Assembly (NCBI RefSeq): GCF_002979865.1
Contig: NZ_PCPZ01000001.1
Span: forward strand, 186,001-250,000
DNA length: 64,000 bases
Reading direction: 5' to 3'
Source: Arthrobacter sp. MYb214
GTDB taxonomy: Bacteria; Actinomycetota; Actinomycetes; Actinomycetales; Micrococcaceae
Shown: positions 24,634 through 34,870 of the stretch, piece by piece
Numbering within the stretch: position 1 is the stretch's first letter
Layout: every line of letters starts with the position of its first letter
Made by a program: the position numbers and the translations under genes
Notes under the pieces: model-generated
The model's database searches: none
What the model was told of the DNA's origin: nothing
What the model saw: only the letters and a program-made list of their open reading frames with translations

Positions 24634-27600
24634 GTGCATCTCAAGACTCTCACCGTTCGCGGATTCAAGTCTTTCGCATCGGCGACCACTTTTGAGTTTG
24701 AACCGGGTGTCACGGCTGTTGTAGGACCTAACGGTTCCGGCAAGTCCAATGTGGTTGACGCGCTGTCCTGGGTCATGGGTGAACAGGGTGCCAAGACGCT
24801 TCGCGGCGGCAAGATGGAAGACGTGATCTTTGCTGGCACTTCTGGCCGCCCACCACTGGGCCGTGCCCATGTGTCCCTGACAATCGATAACTCTGATGGC
24901 CAGCTGCCTATCGACTACGCAGAAGTCACTATCTCCCGCACGCTGTTCCGTACTGGTGGCTCCGAATACGCCATTAATGGAAGTTCGTGCCGTCTTCTGG
25001 ACATTCAAGAGCTGCTTTCGGATTCCGGTCTGGGTCGAGAAATGCATGTCATTGTCGGACAGGGGCAGCTGGACCGCATCCTGCACGCTACTGCTGAAGA
25101 TCGGCGTGGCTTCATCGAGGAAGCGGCCGGCGTGCTCAAGCACCGCCGGCGCAAGGAGAAAACCCTGCGCAAGCTTCAAGCGATGCAAGGAAATCTGGAT
25201 CGCCTTGAAGATTTGAGCGCCGAGGTTCGCCGCCAATTGGCTCCGTTGGGACGGCAAGCGAAAATCGCTCGCCGTGCGCAGACGGTGCAGCTCGATGTCA
25301 GGGATGCAAAGTCCCGCCTGCTGGCAGATGATTTGGTCACACTGAACAACAAGCTTGCCCAGGATATTGATGACGAATCCAAGATCCAAGCTCAGCAAGA
25401 AGACGCTGCGGCACGCCTGGAACGCATCAAGAAGCACATCGCTGAACTGACTGCCCAGATGGAAACCATTACCCCGCGACTGGTTCAGATCCAGGAAACG
25501 TGGGTTTCGTTGAGCACGCAGGCAGAGCGTTATCGATCGCTGGCCGCGTTGGCTCGTGAACGCGGGAAATTGCTGGAAAGCAATGAAACCCATTTCGATT
25601 CCAGCCGAGATCCTGAGCGTTTGGAAGCTCAAGCTGAGCGAATGAGCGAAGAACTTGAGGAACTTGAAGAAGCTCTTGAAGACCGCCACGAGATTCTTGC
25701 CGAAGCTGTAGAGGCTAAAGAGCAGGCCGAGGAAGCATCACGCGCCGAACAGCAGCGAATGGCTGCCATGCTCCGTGCCGCAGCGGACCGTCGAGAAGGC
25801 ATGTCACGGCTCGCCTCGCAGGTGGCTTCCGCACGCAGCCGTGTCGACGTGACCCGGGCCGAAATATCCCGACTCCAGGAAAGCGTCCAGTCCTTCGACT
25901 CGGACCTTGAACTGGATTTGCGCTCTCACGCAGAAGTTGCCAGTGATCTTGAAAAACAATTGGCTGGCGAAGCCCAACTGAATATCGATTTTGAGAGTTC
26001 AGATCGGGAACACGCAGCATTGTCAGAAGAGCACAATGCCGATAGCCAGCGTGAACGCGAGCTATCGGTGCGTGTTTCCGGATTGCGTGCTCGCCTTGAA
26101 GCCCTGAAGCTGAACTCCAAACCAGATGATCAGTCGTCACAGCTTCTTGGATCAACATCCGGACTGCTCCTCGGTCGTTTGGGGGAGCTGATTACGGTTA
26201 ATCCGGGATATGAACAGGCCATCGCCGCGATTTTGCGTGACAGTGCCGAAGCTTTGGTAGCCAAGAACCTCGGTGATGCGTTGGATCTCATCGAGGACCT
26301 CCAACAGCAGCAGGCCAGCCAGGTATTCCTGCACGCCGAAGTTCTGCCAAGTGGTGCAAAGGCTACTGCAATGCCTAATGCCGTCAGCGCTCGTGAAGTT
26401 GTAGCTGCCGATGGCCCGCTGGACAGCTTGCTTGATCAGCTTCTTGTTGGCCATTACATCATTGAGGAAATGAGCCAAGCACCTGCGGCCTTGGTGCAGA
26501 ACCCATCTGCGCTGCTCACCACCTTGGATGGCATCACGGTTTCGGCAGTCCGCAGTTCCGTGGGGGACTCAGCAGGCGCTTCCCTGATCGCGCAGCAGGC
26601 CTTAGTGGAGCAGACGGAAACTGAACTCTCCCAGTGCCAGGAAGAACTTTCCACAGTCGAGCAAAGATTGGCTCAGCGGGGACCAGAGCTTTCCATCGCT
26701 CAGCAACAGCGAGATGAAGCCCTGTCGGCGCTGGCTGAATCTGAGGCCACCATTGATGAATTGTCGTCGTATCTGGCACGTCTTGGACAGAAACTTCGCA
26801 GCGCGCGATCGGACAAAGCCAAGCTGGAAGAAAAGCTCGAAGCAACGCTGGAGAAGCTCGAAATCGAGCAGGAATCTCTGGAAGAGATTACCGAGCGCAT
26901 GGAGCTAGCTTCAACGGATCAAGATGAAGAAACCGTTGATGACGCGGCACGAGCAGCTCTTGCAGATGCTGCAGCCGCGGCACGACAGCAGGAATTAGAA
27001 GCCCGTCTTGCCTTGCGCAGTAGTGAAGAGCGCGTTTCTGCGTTGCGTTCGCGCGTTGAGGGTCTGCGCCGCACTGCGGCAGCTGAGCGCAATCACCGTG
27101 AAGTTGCAGCTCGTCGAGCGGAGCAGCGCAAGGCGCAAGCGGCCAATGCGATCCGTATTGAGCAAGCCGCTGAGCGCGTCCTGCGTTTCATTGAAGTATC
27201 GGTATCGATGGCAGGCCAAGAACGCCAAGTGCTGGCCGGCAAGAAATCCGAACTGGAATCCATGCTGGGCAGCCAACGCAAGGAAGCGGAGCAGCTCTCC
27301 GCCGAGCTGGCCCGTCTTGCTGATGCTGTGCATCGTGATGAGATGGCCCGTGCGGAACTGCGGATGCGCATCGAAAATCTTGAGACCAAGGCCCTGGAAG
27401 AACTGGGATACACCCCTGATCACCTCATCGCCAACTACGGTCCAGACCAGTTGATTCCGGAGGCCCTCGACGAAGATGACAAGTGGGGCGCGCTGCGGCA
27501 AAACGTTGATGAAGAAGGCAATCCTGTCGGCACCCGGGCATATGATCGCGTCGAGCAGGAAAAGCGGCTGAAGAAGGCCGAACGCGACCTGGCGGCCTTG

Positions 27601-28206
27601 GGCAAAGTCAATCCGTTGGCACTTGAAGAGTTCGCTGCTTTGGAGGAACGCCATAAGTTCCTCTCCGGCCAGCTCGAGGATTTGAAGAAGTCCCGAGGGG
27701 ATTTGCAGCAGATCATTGCCGACGTTGATTCCCACGTCGAGCGGGTGTTCACCGAGGCCTACAACGACACCGCCGTTCAGTTCAGGCGGATCTTCGATCG
27801 CCTCTTCCCAGGCGGCGAGGGCCAGTTGGTGCTCACCGATCCCGAAAATATGCTCACCACAGGCATCGAGGTGGAAGCACGTCCGGCCGGCAAGAAGATC
27901 AAGCGGCTCTCGCTGCTCTCCGGTGGCGAGCGTTCGCTGACTGCTGTCGCGTTGCTGGTCGCCATCTTCAAGGCTCGCCCGTCGCCGTTCTACGTGATGG
28001 ACGAAGTGGAGGCGGCCTTGGACGATATGAATTTGGGACGCCTGATCACGATCTTCGAAGAGCTGCGCGAGTCATCGCAGCTGATTGTGATTACCCACCA
28101 GAAGAAGACCATGGAAGTAGCTGATGCCCTGTACGGCGTCACTATGCGCGGAGACGGGGTTTCTACAGTGATTAGCCAGAAAATGGAACGAGCTGTGACG
28201 ACGTAG
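24634..28206 (+). CDS. smc: Chromosome segregation protein SMC
   Basis: 1190 residues from a GTG, normal for bacterial SMC. The N-terminal Walker A is GPNGSGKSN at 31-39, with VMGEQGAKTLRGGKM after it. Two long coiled coils (about 170-490 and 680-1020) flank a hinge near 505-650. The C-terminal head has the signature LSLLSGGERSLTA near 1090 and Walker B FYVMDEVEAALDD near 1120. SMC with ScpAB organises and resolves sister chromosomes. It is in the usual rnc-mutM-smc order, with one minus-strand gene inserted before it. Confidence 0.97.
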   Translation: MHLKTLTVRGFKSFASATTFEFEPGVTAVVGPNGSGKSNVVDALSWVMGEQGAKTLRGGKMEDVIFAGTSGRPPLGRAHVSLTIDNSDGQLPIDYAEVTISRTLFRTGGSEYAINGSSCRLLDIQELLSDSGLGREMHVIVGQGQLDRILHATAEDRRGFIEEAAGVLKHRRRKEKTLRKLQAMQGNLDRLEDLSAEVRRQLAPLGRQAKIARRAQTVQLDVRDAKSRLLADDLVTLNNKLAQDIDDESKIQAQQEDAAARLERIKKHIAELTAQMETITPRLVQIQETWVSLSTQAERYRSLAALARERGKLLESNETHFDSSRDPERLEAQAERMSEELEELEEALEDRHEILAEAVEAKEQAEEASRAEQQRMAAMLRAAADRREGMSRLASQVASARSRVDVTRAEISRLQESVQSFDSDLELDLRSHAEVASDLEKQLAGEAQLNIDFESSDREHAALSEEHNADSQRERELSVRVSGLRARLEALKLNSKPDDQSSQLLGSTSGLLLGRLGELITVNPGYEQAIAAILRDSAEALVAKNLGDALDLIEDLQQQQASQVFLHAEVLPSGAKATAMPNAVSAREVVAADGPLDSLLDQLLVGHYIIEEMSQAPAALVQNPSALLTTLDGITVSAVRSSVGDSAGASLIAQQALVEQTETELSQCQEELSTVEQRLAQRGPELSIAQQQRDEALSALAESEATIDELSSYLARLGQKLRSARSDKAKLEEKLEATLEKLEIEQESLEEITERMELASTDQDEETVDDAARAALADAAAAARQQELEARLALRSSEERVSALRSRVEGLRRTAAAERNHREVAARRAEQRKAQAANAIRIEQAAERVLRFIEVSVSMAGQERQVLAGKKSELESMLGSQRKEAEQLSAELARLADAVHRDEMARAELRMRIENLETKALEELGYTPDHLIANYGPDQLIPEALDEDDKWGALRQNVDEEGNPVGTRAYDRVEQEKRLKKAERDLAALGKVNPLALEEFAALEERHKFLSGQLEDLKKSRGDLQQIIADVDSHVERVFTEAYNDTAVQFRRIFDRLFPGGEGQLVLTDPENMLTTGIEVEARPAGKKIKRLSLLSGGERSLTAVALLVAIFKARPSPFYVMDEVEAALDDMNLGRLITIFEELRESSQLIVITHQKKTMEVADALYGVTMRGDGVSTVISQKMERAVTT

Positions 28207-28280
28207 CTATTGCGGTAAAGTAGGGATTTGCAGGGGCGAACTTGCATGCTCCGTAATTCACTGTCTCTACTGAGGATGAC

Positions 28281-29726
28281 ATGGCATTTTTCCGTAAACG
28301 TATCAATGATAACCCTGCTGTTTCGAAGAGTCCTGCACATCGGGAAACAGGGGAGGAGGATGTCCTCCCGAGCGGGTCGATGCTCCAGGGATCTTCTCCA
28401 TTGGTGAGTGTGGTTATTCCCGTTTATAACGCCATGCCGTTCCTTACGGAACTGCTTAATTCTCTGGAAGCCCAGGACCTGGAACCAGAAGAATTTGAAG
28501 TCATTGCAGTGGATGATGGCTCGACGGATTTTGGCGGAGAGATTTTGGATGTCTATGCGAAGCGAAATTCGAACTTCATCGCCTTGCATCAAGAGAACAG
28601 TGGTTGGCCGGGCAAGCCGCGCAATGTAGGCATTGAGAATGCGCGTGGAGAATATGTTTTCTTCATCGACAGTGATGACCGGCTCGGTCCCCAAGCGCTC
28701 AGGCGCATGACTTCATTTGCGCTGGAGCATGACGTGGATGTCCTCGTTCCGAAAATGGTCGGTTTGGACGGCCGGAGAATTCAAGCGAAGCTGTTTGAAA
28801 AAACAATTCTCGATGTGGACTACGACTTCATTCTGCGGACCCTTTCGCCGCAAAAGATGATCCGGCGACGGCTTCTCAATTCGCATGGCATCCGCTTTGT
28901 CGAAGAAAAAGTCAGGCTTGAAGATGGCATCGCCATGGTCGAAGCCTATTCCGCTGCTCAGCGAATAAGCATCCTGGGCGATTACAACTACTACGAGATC
29001 CGGCTAAGGTCGGACGGCCAAAATATTAGTACGCAGCAAATCGATCCTGCCGGTTACGTAGGTTCCTTGACCAAGATCGCGGAAACTATCGCGACGTACA
29101 CTGGGCCGGATCTGGAAGTGGCCAGGAAGCGCATTGCCGGATTGTTCGTTCGCAAGGGTTTGCGTTTCTATGACGGACAACGTTTCCTGCGTTATACCGC
29201 CGAACAGCGCGCAGCATGGATGTCGAGCCACAAGAGTTTCTTGGAAACCTTCCATCTGGATAATTCTGCAGCGCTCTTCAAACCGCAAGAGGCAAAGCTG
29301 GTCGACGCCATCCTCGCCGGCGGCTTGGAATACCTGGAGCAGCTTGCCCAGAATAAAATGGAAGCTGAGAAAGCGCCTGCAGTTGTTTCGGTCGAGAATA
29401 CTGCTGAACGCATCTGTCTGGTCGTCGATTTTCCAGTCTCGGGACCGTCGCCAATCGGCATTCATATAAGGGATCGAGACACCGAAACCGTGGCAAGAGG
29501 CGAGCTTGCAGTTGACGAAAGCGGATCGCGGCTCACTGCATCTTTCCCGCGTGCCGCCGTGCTTGAATCGATTTCTCGCTTGGGCAACATCTTCATCGAG
29601 TATCAGGGCGTTCCTGCAAAGCGGATCAGGATGGGGAAAAGCGTTGCGAGCCAGGAATTCTCGGGTTTGCTGGTCTACGCAACGGCCAATGGATATATGA
29701 GCATAGATGCTCGCCAAGCTAAGTAG
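28281..29726 (+). CDS. Family 2 glycosyltransferase
   Basis: 481 residues. A disordered N-terminus of about 40 residues precedes the GT-A domain, with VSVVIPVYNAMPFLTELL, AVDDGSTD, PRNVGIENARGEY and the metal-binding FFIDSDDR (about residues 125-132). The catalytic domain ends near residue 230; the remaining part resembles the helical and beta regions that follow GT2 domains in teichoic acid glycosyltransferases such as TarS/TarP, but I cannot align it with confidence. GAGGA lies just before the ATG. It is 75 bases after smc and convergent with the lysozyme gene; it may decorate wall polymer. Confidence 0.85.
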   Translation: MAFFRKRINDNPAVSKSPAHRETGEEDVLPSGSMLQGSSPLVSVVIPVYNAMPFLTELLNSLEAQDLEPEEFEVIAVDDGSTDFGGEILDVYAKRNSNFIALHQENSGWPGKPRNVGIENARGEYVFFIDSDDRLGPQALRRMTSFALEHDVDVLVPKMVGLDGRRIQAKLFEKTILDVDYDFILRTLSPQKMIRRRLLNSHGIRFVEEKVRLEDGIAMVEAYSAAQRISILGDYNYYEIRLRSDGQNISTQQIDPAGYVGSLTKIAETIATYTGPDLEVARKRIAGLFVRKGLRFYDGQRFLRYTAEQRAAWMSSHKSFLETFHLDNSAALFKPQEAKLVDAILAGGLEYLEQLAQNKMEAEKAPAVVSVENTAERICLVVDFPVSGPSPIGIHIRDRDTETVARGELAVDESGSRLTASFPRAAVLESISRLGNIFIEYQGVPAKRIRMGKSVASQEFSGLLVYATANGYMSIDARQAK

Positions 29727-29791
29727 CACCGCGCTATAGGGAGCCGGGGTGCCAGCCTTCCCTGGGACAGGCTCCCTCCTGCAGAACACAG

Positions 29792-29831
29792 AGAGGCTCG
29801 TAGTTGCCTCAAACAGCAACTACGAGCCTCT
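29792..29831. terminator. Bidirectional hairpin between glycosyltransferase and lysozyme genes
   Basis: A perfect 16-bp stem pairs 29792-29807 with 29816-29831 around an 8-base loop. A weaker 7-bp stem (GGGAGCC ... GGCTCCC) lies just upstream near 29740-29776. Both sit between convergent genes. Confidence 0.7.
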
Positions 29832-29862
29832 GTGCAGCTAGGCGAACCCTAACTCGCAACGC

Positions 29863-32082
29863 CTACGAACACGTATTGAGGGTTCCGTCATTTCGGTAGG
29901 CAACAGTCTCGTCGAGAACCAGCGGACCACCTATGAGCACGTTAGTCCAACCTTCCATGCCGGTCAGCGCTGAGCCTATGGACTTAGGCAGGCAGGACTT
30001 TTTAGCCAGCAGCATTGGCGCGCCGTTGTAGCCTGCAGCAACGGCACCGCTCAGTCCGTCGGGGAAGCTCTTGCCGTTGGCAATGAACTGGCGCTGCGCA
30101 CCATTTGGCCAGAAGGCCTTGGCGATGACAGCACTGGTGTCATAACGCGTTTCTCCGCCGTAGCGAGCGATCCTGGCATTCGGAAGCGCTTTTCGGATCT
30201 CGTTTTCCGCATTTCTGGAGATCGCCAGTGGTCCACCAGCCAAGTACACGGTGGAGGGATTCAGGCGCTTGAGCTGCTTCAAGATGGTGCTTGGCACGTA
30301 TTTCTTGCTGCTCAGCAGCAATGGAGCCTTGCGGTCTGCCGCGACAGCTGCCATGGACAGGGCATCAGGGAACGAGCGTCCAGATGCCACAAACACGTTC
30401 TTTGCAGAAGACCAATTCGTAGCAATCTCTGCGCTGGTTCCATAGCGCGTGTTTCCTGCTTCTCGGGATACCGGTGCATACTTCTTCAGCTGCGTGAACG
30501 TCTTGCTGCTGACTGCGGTTGGGCCACCTGCAATGATGATGCGGGACGGATTGAGCCGCTTGATTTCCGCAGCCACTGCGCTCGGCAGATAGGCCTGCTT
30601 GGTCAGCAACAGCGGTGCATTGTGGCGGTTGGCCAGCGAGGTAACTGATAGTGCGTCAGCGAAGTGCTCGCCGGAAGCCACGACAACAGTTTTGGCCCCG
30701 TAGGGGAAGGTGTGCTTGGAGATCGCAACAGGCGTTCCATAGCGGTTGGAGCCAGACATGCGTGATGGGCCCAAGCGGGTCGGCCAGACATCCATATTGC
30801 CAAAGTAGCTGGTAGTCAGCTTGTACTGCGTGCTGCGGCGGTTCTTCGCAAAGTCGCGCAGCGACGTCAGATCGCCGTTCCACACGTTGGCATCCACATT
30901 CTTCGTTGACCCCAACAAATTGGAGTTGGAAGAATACTGCCAGACATTGAACGTGGTCCAGCCTTCAGGAAGTTCGCGGGGATTCTTCGCAACGTCAGCG
31001 GTGGGGAAGATCGAGACGTGCAGTGGCCAGGACTTGAACGCTACAGAATCGCCCGTGCACTCATCCCACCACGACTGGGCCGTGTAGATCATCGGCAGGC
31101 GACCGGTCTTGGCCTTGACAGTATTGCCGAAGTCCTTCATCCAGGTAACCAATTGGGAGGGCGTCATGCCGTAGCACATATCGCCCTTGCCCTGCGGATA
31201 AGCGGTCTTGTTGTACGGGTTCCACTCGATATCCAGCAGTGGGGGCATGGTGTACCCGTCATTGGTCCAACCGCCACCGTTGGCCATGAATTCCCTGGCC
31301 TGAACGGCACCGGAAGAATGGGCAGGCATGGCGAAATGGTACGCACCGCGAATCAGGCCGGCATTGCGCGACTTGGTGTAGTTCTGGCTGAAATTCGGGT
31401 CCTTGTACAAGGAAGAAGGCCACGACTGGGTGGCCTTGATGTAGGCGAAACGTGCCCCGTTTGTCTTGGCAGTGGACCAGTCCACGTCGCCCTGATGGCG
31501 GGAAACATCGATCCCAAGGGTGCCGGGTGGACGCCAGGTCCGCAACTCATCAAGTGAAGCCGGCGCACCCACCTGGAACGGAACGGATGCCGCAGAATCA
31601 TTTGAAGACAGCTTCGCGAGATCCGCTAGCTCGTCCATGGTAGGGATCGTCGCGTCACCGGTTTCGGCAATTCGCTTGGCTCCCTGGCCCAGCTGGGCAT
31701 CGAGGTGCTCGAGCTCCATTTCGGCCAGCGCCTTGTCGGCTAGCCGTACGCGTTCTTTCTTGGAAAGATCATCGTCTTTGGACAGTGCCTTGGAAATTTC
31801 TTCAGCTGCTGGAGTGGCAATAGCAGCCGGCGCACTTGGTGCTGGCGCCTCGGACTCAACTTCGCTGGTGCTGGTCCCAGTGGCCTCGGCCTCGCGAGAC
31901 GGCGTAGACGATGGTTCCGGCGCATCAGCCACGGTAGCAGTGGGCGAGGGAGACTGAACAGTTTGAGCGGAGGGCTCTTCTGTTGGCGAGGCGAACCCCG
32001 GACCAGCAGAAAGCGGGATGGAAAGTGCGGCTATAACCGCAATTGATAGAGCTTTGGATCGTCGCGTCCGGATAGCCGGCAT
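29863..32082 (-). CDS. Secreted GH25 lysozyme with three cell-wall-binding type 2 repeats
   Basis: 739 residues. A basic signal peptide (about 1-32, ending in GPGFASP) is followed by a Ser/Pro/Thr-rich spacer and an acidic helical segment to about 185. The GH25 muramidase domain spans about 188-410, with LGIDVSRHQGDVDW at its start (catalytic Asp 192), YHFAMPA, and PLLDIEW carrying the acidic pair. The C-terminal 290 residues hold three repeats of the CW_binding_2 type, each with xRYGT/D, ASGxxFxDALS and AGGPxAxS patterns. The enzyme should cleave peptidoglycan glycan strands outside the cell, for remodelling or separation. Confidence 0.93.
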   Translation of the reverse strand: MPAIRTRRSKALSIAVIAALSIPLSAGPGFASPTEEPSAQTVQSPSPTATVADAPEPSSTPSREAEATGTSTSEVESEAPAPSAPAAIATPAAEEISKALSKDDDLSKKERVRLADKALAEMELEHLDAQLGQGAKRIAETGDATIPTMDELADLAKLSSNDSAASVPFQVGAPASLDELRTWRPPGTLGIDVSRHQGDVDWSTAKTNGARFAYIKATQSWPSSLYKDPNFSQNYTKSRNAGLIRGAYHFAMPAHSSGAVQAREFMANGGGWTNDGYTMPPLLDIEWNPYNKTAYPQGKGDMCYGMTPSQLVTWMKDFGNTVKAKTGRLPMIYTAQSWWDECTGDSVAFKSWPLHVSIFPTADVAKNPRELPEGWTTFNVWQYSSNSNLLGSTKNVDANVWNGDLTSLRDFAKNRRSTQYKLTTSYFGNMDVWPTRLGPSRMSGSNRYGTPVAISKHTFPYGAKTVVVASGEHFADALSVTSLANRHNAPLLLTKQAYLPSAVAAEIKRLNPSRIIIAGGPTAVSSKTFTQLKKYAPVSREAGNTRYGTSAEIATNWSSAKNVFVASGRSFPDALSMAAVAADRKAPLLLSSKKYVPSTILKQLKRLNPSTVYLAGGPLAISRNAENEIRKALPNARIARYGGETRYDTSAVIAKAFWPNGAQRQFIANGKSFPDGLSGAVAAGYNGAPMLLAKKSCLPKSIGSALTGMEGWTNVLIGGPLVLDETVAYRNDGTLNTCS

Positions 32083-32131
32083 GGATTCCCCTGAATAATC
32101 GAGTGCAAGTGAAATGGCGAAAGCCTTTGCT

Positions 32132-32159
32132 AGTATATCTACCCGATGTTTCCCGGCAA
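32132..32159 (-). promoter_or_regulatory. Probable promoter of the GH25 lysozyme gene
   Basis: On the minus strand TTGCCG (32154-32159) and TATACT (32132-32137) are 16 bases apart, about 50 bases before the ATG. A 7-bp inverted repeat (TTCCCGG ... CCGGGAA, about 32150-32170) overlaps the -35 box and could be an operator. Confidence 0.5.
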
Positions 32160-32217
32160 GATTCCGGGAATTAATATCGCCGCCGATGCCAAGGGAAATC
32201 TAAAACTGCGGAATTGC

Positions 32218-33453
32218 TTAATCGGCCAATTCCACCGGTTTTATTGTCTTTGGAACCAACAGCCAGGCAATCACTCCGACCAGGCCCACGACAGCCGAAA
32301 TGTTGAAGGCCAATTGGAAGCTGATCATGTCGGCCATGGCCCCGGCCAGCAGCGGGCCGATGATGGAGCCTAGATCGGTGCACATCTGGAATCCGGCCAG
32401 TGCCTTGCCGCCGTTGCGGCCGGAACCAATCACGTCAGCCACGGACGCTTGCTGTGCTGGGCCCAGCAGCCCGCCGCCAATGCCTGCCAGGACCGAGAAG
32501 ACGATGAAGCCAGCCAGGGACGTCGAATACCCCATCGCGCCAATGGACACGAGCAGGACACTCATGCCAATGACCACGGGGATCTTGCGTCCAATGCTGT
32601 CTGTCAGGCGACCGGAGAACACCAGTGCGCAACCATTGCCGATGGCAAACACCGTCATGGAGATTCCGGCGGCCGTGGCACCCATGGTTTGGCCGAACAC
32701 GGCCAAGGCGAAAAGCGGGATCATGCTGTTGCGCACGCCGAACGCCAGCCAGCCGTAGCTGAACCCGGAGAACAATGCCGCCCGGTAGGCGGGGGAGACC
32801 AGCGCCTCGCGGGTGGTCACCACTTCAATATCGGAATGCCTTGATCGCGGGTTTGCCGCATCTGCATCCAGATCGCGGCGACGGCCCAAGGCCATGTAGA
32901 CCACGCCTGCGGCAATCACCAGGGCGGTACCGTAAATCAAGAACGGAATACGCATGCCCAGCGGGGCAAGCAAGGTTCCAAGAACCGGGCCGAAGACGTT
33001 GCCCAAGAGGAATGAGCCGGCGTACAAGCCTGAGATGCGTCCACGGGATTTCTCCGGAGCCAGGCGCGCAATTAATGCCATCGCTGAAATGGTGAACATG
33101 GTCGAACCGAACCCGCCCAGTCCACGAGCAATCAATAGCTGCGTATAGTCCTGGACCACCGCGCAAAGCAAAGTCGATACCGCAACCAGCAGAACGCCAG
33201 TGACGTAGATCTTGGGCTCGCCGAGCTTGCCTACCAGAACGCCTGCTACCGGTGCGAAAATCAAACGGGTAAAGGCGAAAATGCTGACAATAATCGTGGC
33301 GGCCGCATTGCCGACATCAAAGCTCACTGCATACTGGGGCAAGATGGGGGCGATGAGCCCGAAACCCAATGCGATGATGAATGCCGCAACCAGCAATACG
33401 CTGATCTCTTGGGGGATGGGCGCCTTGGCAGCACGGGTGGTTTTCAATGCCAT
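32218..33453 (-). CDS. Major facilitator superfamily transporter
   Basis: 411 residues from the ATG at 33453 (MALKTTRAAK); the frame is open further upstream but without coding character. About twelve hydrophobic segments are visible. Motif A appears after the second helix as GVLVGKLGEPKIYV, and again in the second half as GRLTDSIGRKIPV. The sequence is of the drug/metabolite efflux type, with a charged loop (RRRDLDADAANPRSRHSD) between the halves. Substrate is unknown. It is transcribed in the same direction as the lysozyme gene, 135 bases upstream of that gene's start. Confidence 0.88.
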   Translation of the reverse strand: MALKTTRAAKAPIPQEISVLLVAAFIIALGFGLIAPILPQYAVSFDVGNAAATIIVSIFAFTRLIFAPVAGVLVGKLGEPKIYVTGVLLVAVSTLLCAVVQDYTQLLIARGLGGFGSTMFTISAMALIARLAPEKSRGRISGLYAGSFLLGNVFGPVLGTLLAPLGMRIPFLIYGTALVIAAGVVYMALGRRRDLDADAANPRSRHSDIEVVTTREALVSPAYRAALFSGFSYGWLAFGVRNSMIPLFALAVFGQTMGATAAGISMTVFAIGNGCALVFSGRLTDSIGRKIPVVIGMSVLLVSIGAMGYSTSLAGFIVFSVLAGIGGGLLGPAQQASVADVIGSGRNGGKALAGFQMCTDLGSIIGPLLAGAMADMISFQLAFNISAVVGLVGVIAWLLVPKTIKPVELAD

Positions 33454-33629
33454 ATCAATTGAACAGATGGTTCTGCCGCTCAGCGAGCAGTAACCCTCAG
33501 CCTTTCTGGAACGACGAGCGGGGCTAAGCAACCCACCTGCCAGTCTAGCCTTGAATGCAAAATGTGCTGATGCTGGTGCTGCCTGCCATATGATCCCTAA
33601 ATCGTTGGAGATATGAGACGATTTAGAGC

Positions 33630-34811
33630 GTGTCTGATTCGCTTATATTAACCATCATCATTGTCGCGGTTGTTGCCGTGGTGGCCATTGGCGTCATTGC
33701 CTTCGTCACCAAGGGCCGCAAGCCCAAGACTCCGTATACGTCAGAGCGCGATGCAGACGACTTGCCAGCTGGCCAGAGCGCTGAGGGCGATACTGATGCC
33801 GCAGCGGACACTGCCGGTGCAAGCGATGCGCCTGTCGCGGTCCAAGAGCCTGCCGCACCTGCTGCGCCACAGCTCGATGTTCCAGAACCAGTGCAGGGCC
33901 GTCTGGCCCGGCTGCGTGCGCGACTGACCAAATCCAACAGCATGTTCTCCAAGGGCCTGCTGGCCCTGCTCAGCCAAGACTCGATTGACGAGGATGTCTG
34001 GGAAGAGATTGAAGAAAATCTGCTGATGGCAGACCTGGGTACCGAGCCTGCGCTTGAGCTTGTTGACGCACTGCGTGAACGAGTGAAGATTGAAGGCAGC
34101 AAGGACCCGGCTCGCGTCAAGGCAATGCTTCGCGAGGAACTGCTCAAGCTGGTGGATCCTAGCCTGGACCGCAGCTACCTGCCTGAACCGCATCCGGACC
34201 GCCCAAGCATCATCATGGTGGTCGGGGTCAACGGTGTTGGCAAGACCACCACCATCGGCAAGCTGGCGCGAGTACTCGTTGCGGAAGACAAGGACGTCCT
34301 GCTGGGCGCCGCCGATACCTTCCGTGCCGCCGCCGCCGAGCAGCTGGCTACCTGGGGCGACCGCGTGGGCGTGCCTACCGTGCGTTCCGAGATCGACGGC
34401 GCCGACCCGGCCTCCGTTGCCTTTGAAGCCGTTTCCGCGGGCATCGAGCAGGAAGTCGACATTGTCATGATCGACACCGCCGGCCGCCTGCAGAACAAGG
34501 TCGGCCTGATGGACGAGCTGGGCAAGATCAAGCGTGTGGTCGAGAAGAAGGCCACCATTGACGAAGTCCTGCTGGTGCTCGATGCGACTACCGGGCAGAA
34601 CGGCCTGCAGCAGGCCAAGGTCTTCTCCGAGGTTGTCAACGTTTCGGGTATCGTGCTGACCAAGCTCGATGGCACGGCCAAGGGCGGCATCGTCGTGGCT
34701 ATCCAGCGTCAGCTCGGTGTTCCGGTAAAGCTCGTGGGATTGGGCGAGGGCCCGGATGATCTCGCGCCATTCAATCCGGAAGACTTCGTGGACGCACTGC
34801 TCGAAGGCTAA
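33630..34811 (+). CDS. ftsY: Signal recognition particle receptor FtsY
   Basis: 393 residues from a GTG. A single N-terminal hydrophobic segment (about residues 3-22) and an acidic Ala-rich linker precede the NG domain. The GTPase motifs are GVNGVGKTTT near 199-208, DTFRAAAAEQL, DTAGRLQNK, and TKLDGTAKGG near 348. It docks ribosome-SRP complexes at the membrane. Direct membrane insertion by the N-terminal helix is typical of actinobacterial FtsY. In related genomes ffh follows closely; here it is about 21 kb away. Confidence 0.97.
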   Translation: MSDSLILTIIIVAVVAVVAIGVIAFVTKGRKPKTPYTSERDADDLPAGQSAEGDTDAAADTAGASDAPVAVQEPAAPAAPQLDVPEPVQGRLARLRARLTKSNSMFSKGLLALLSQDSIDEDVWEEIEENLLMADLGTEPALELVDALRERVKIEGSKDPARVKAMLREELLKLVDPSLDRSYLPEPHPDRPSIIMVVGVNGVGKTTTIGKLARVLVAEDKDVLLGAADTFRAAAAEQLATWGDRVGVPTVRSEIDGADPASVAFEAVSAGIEQEVDIVMIDTAGRLQNKVGLMDELGKIKRVVEKKATIDEVLLVLDATTGQNGLQQAKVFSEVVNVSGIVLTKLDGTAKGGIVVAIQRQLGVPVKLVGLGEGPDDLAPFNPEDFVDALLEG

Positions 34812-34831
34812 TCGATAATTCCATATTTCCT

Positions 34832-34870
34832 GATCTCCCCGCCATTTGAAATGGCGGGGAGATCTTGTTT
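34832..34870 (+). terminator. Rho-independent terminator after ftsY
   Basis: A perfect 14-bp stem pairs 34832-34845 with 34851-34864 around a 5-base loop, followed by TTGTTT. It begins 21 bases after the ftsY stop. Confidence 0.85.

Noticed and set aside
24556-25689. 377-residue minus-strand frame over the start of smc
   Set aside because: Smc is certain in the other strand; the antisense product has no recognisable domain.
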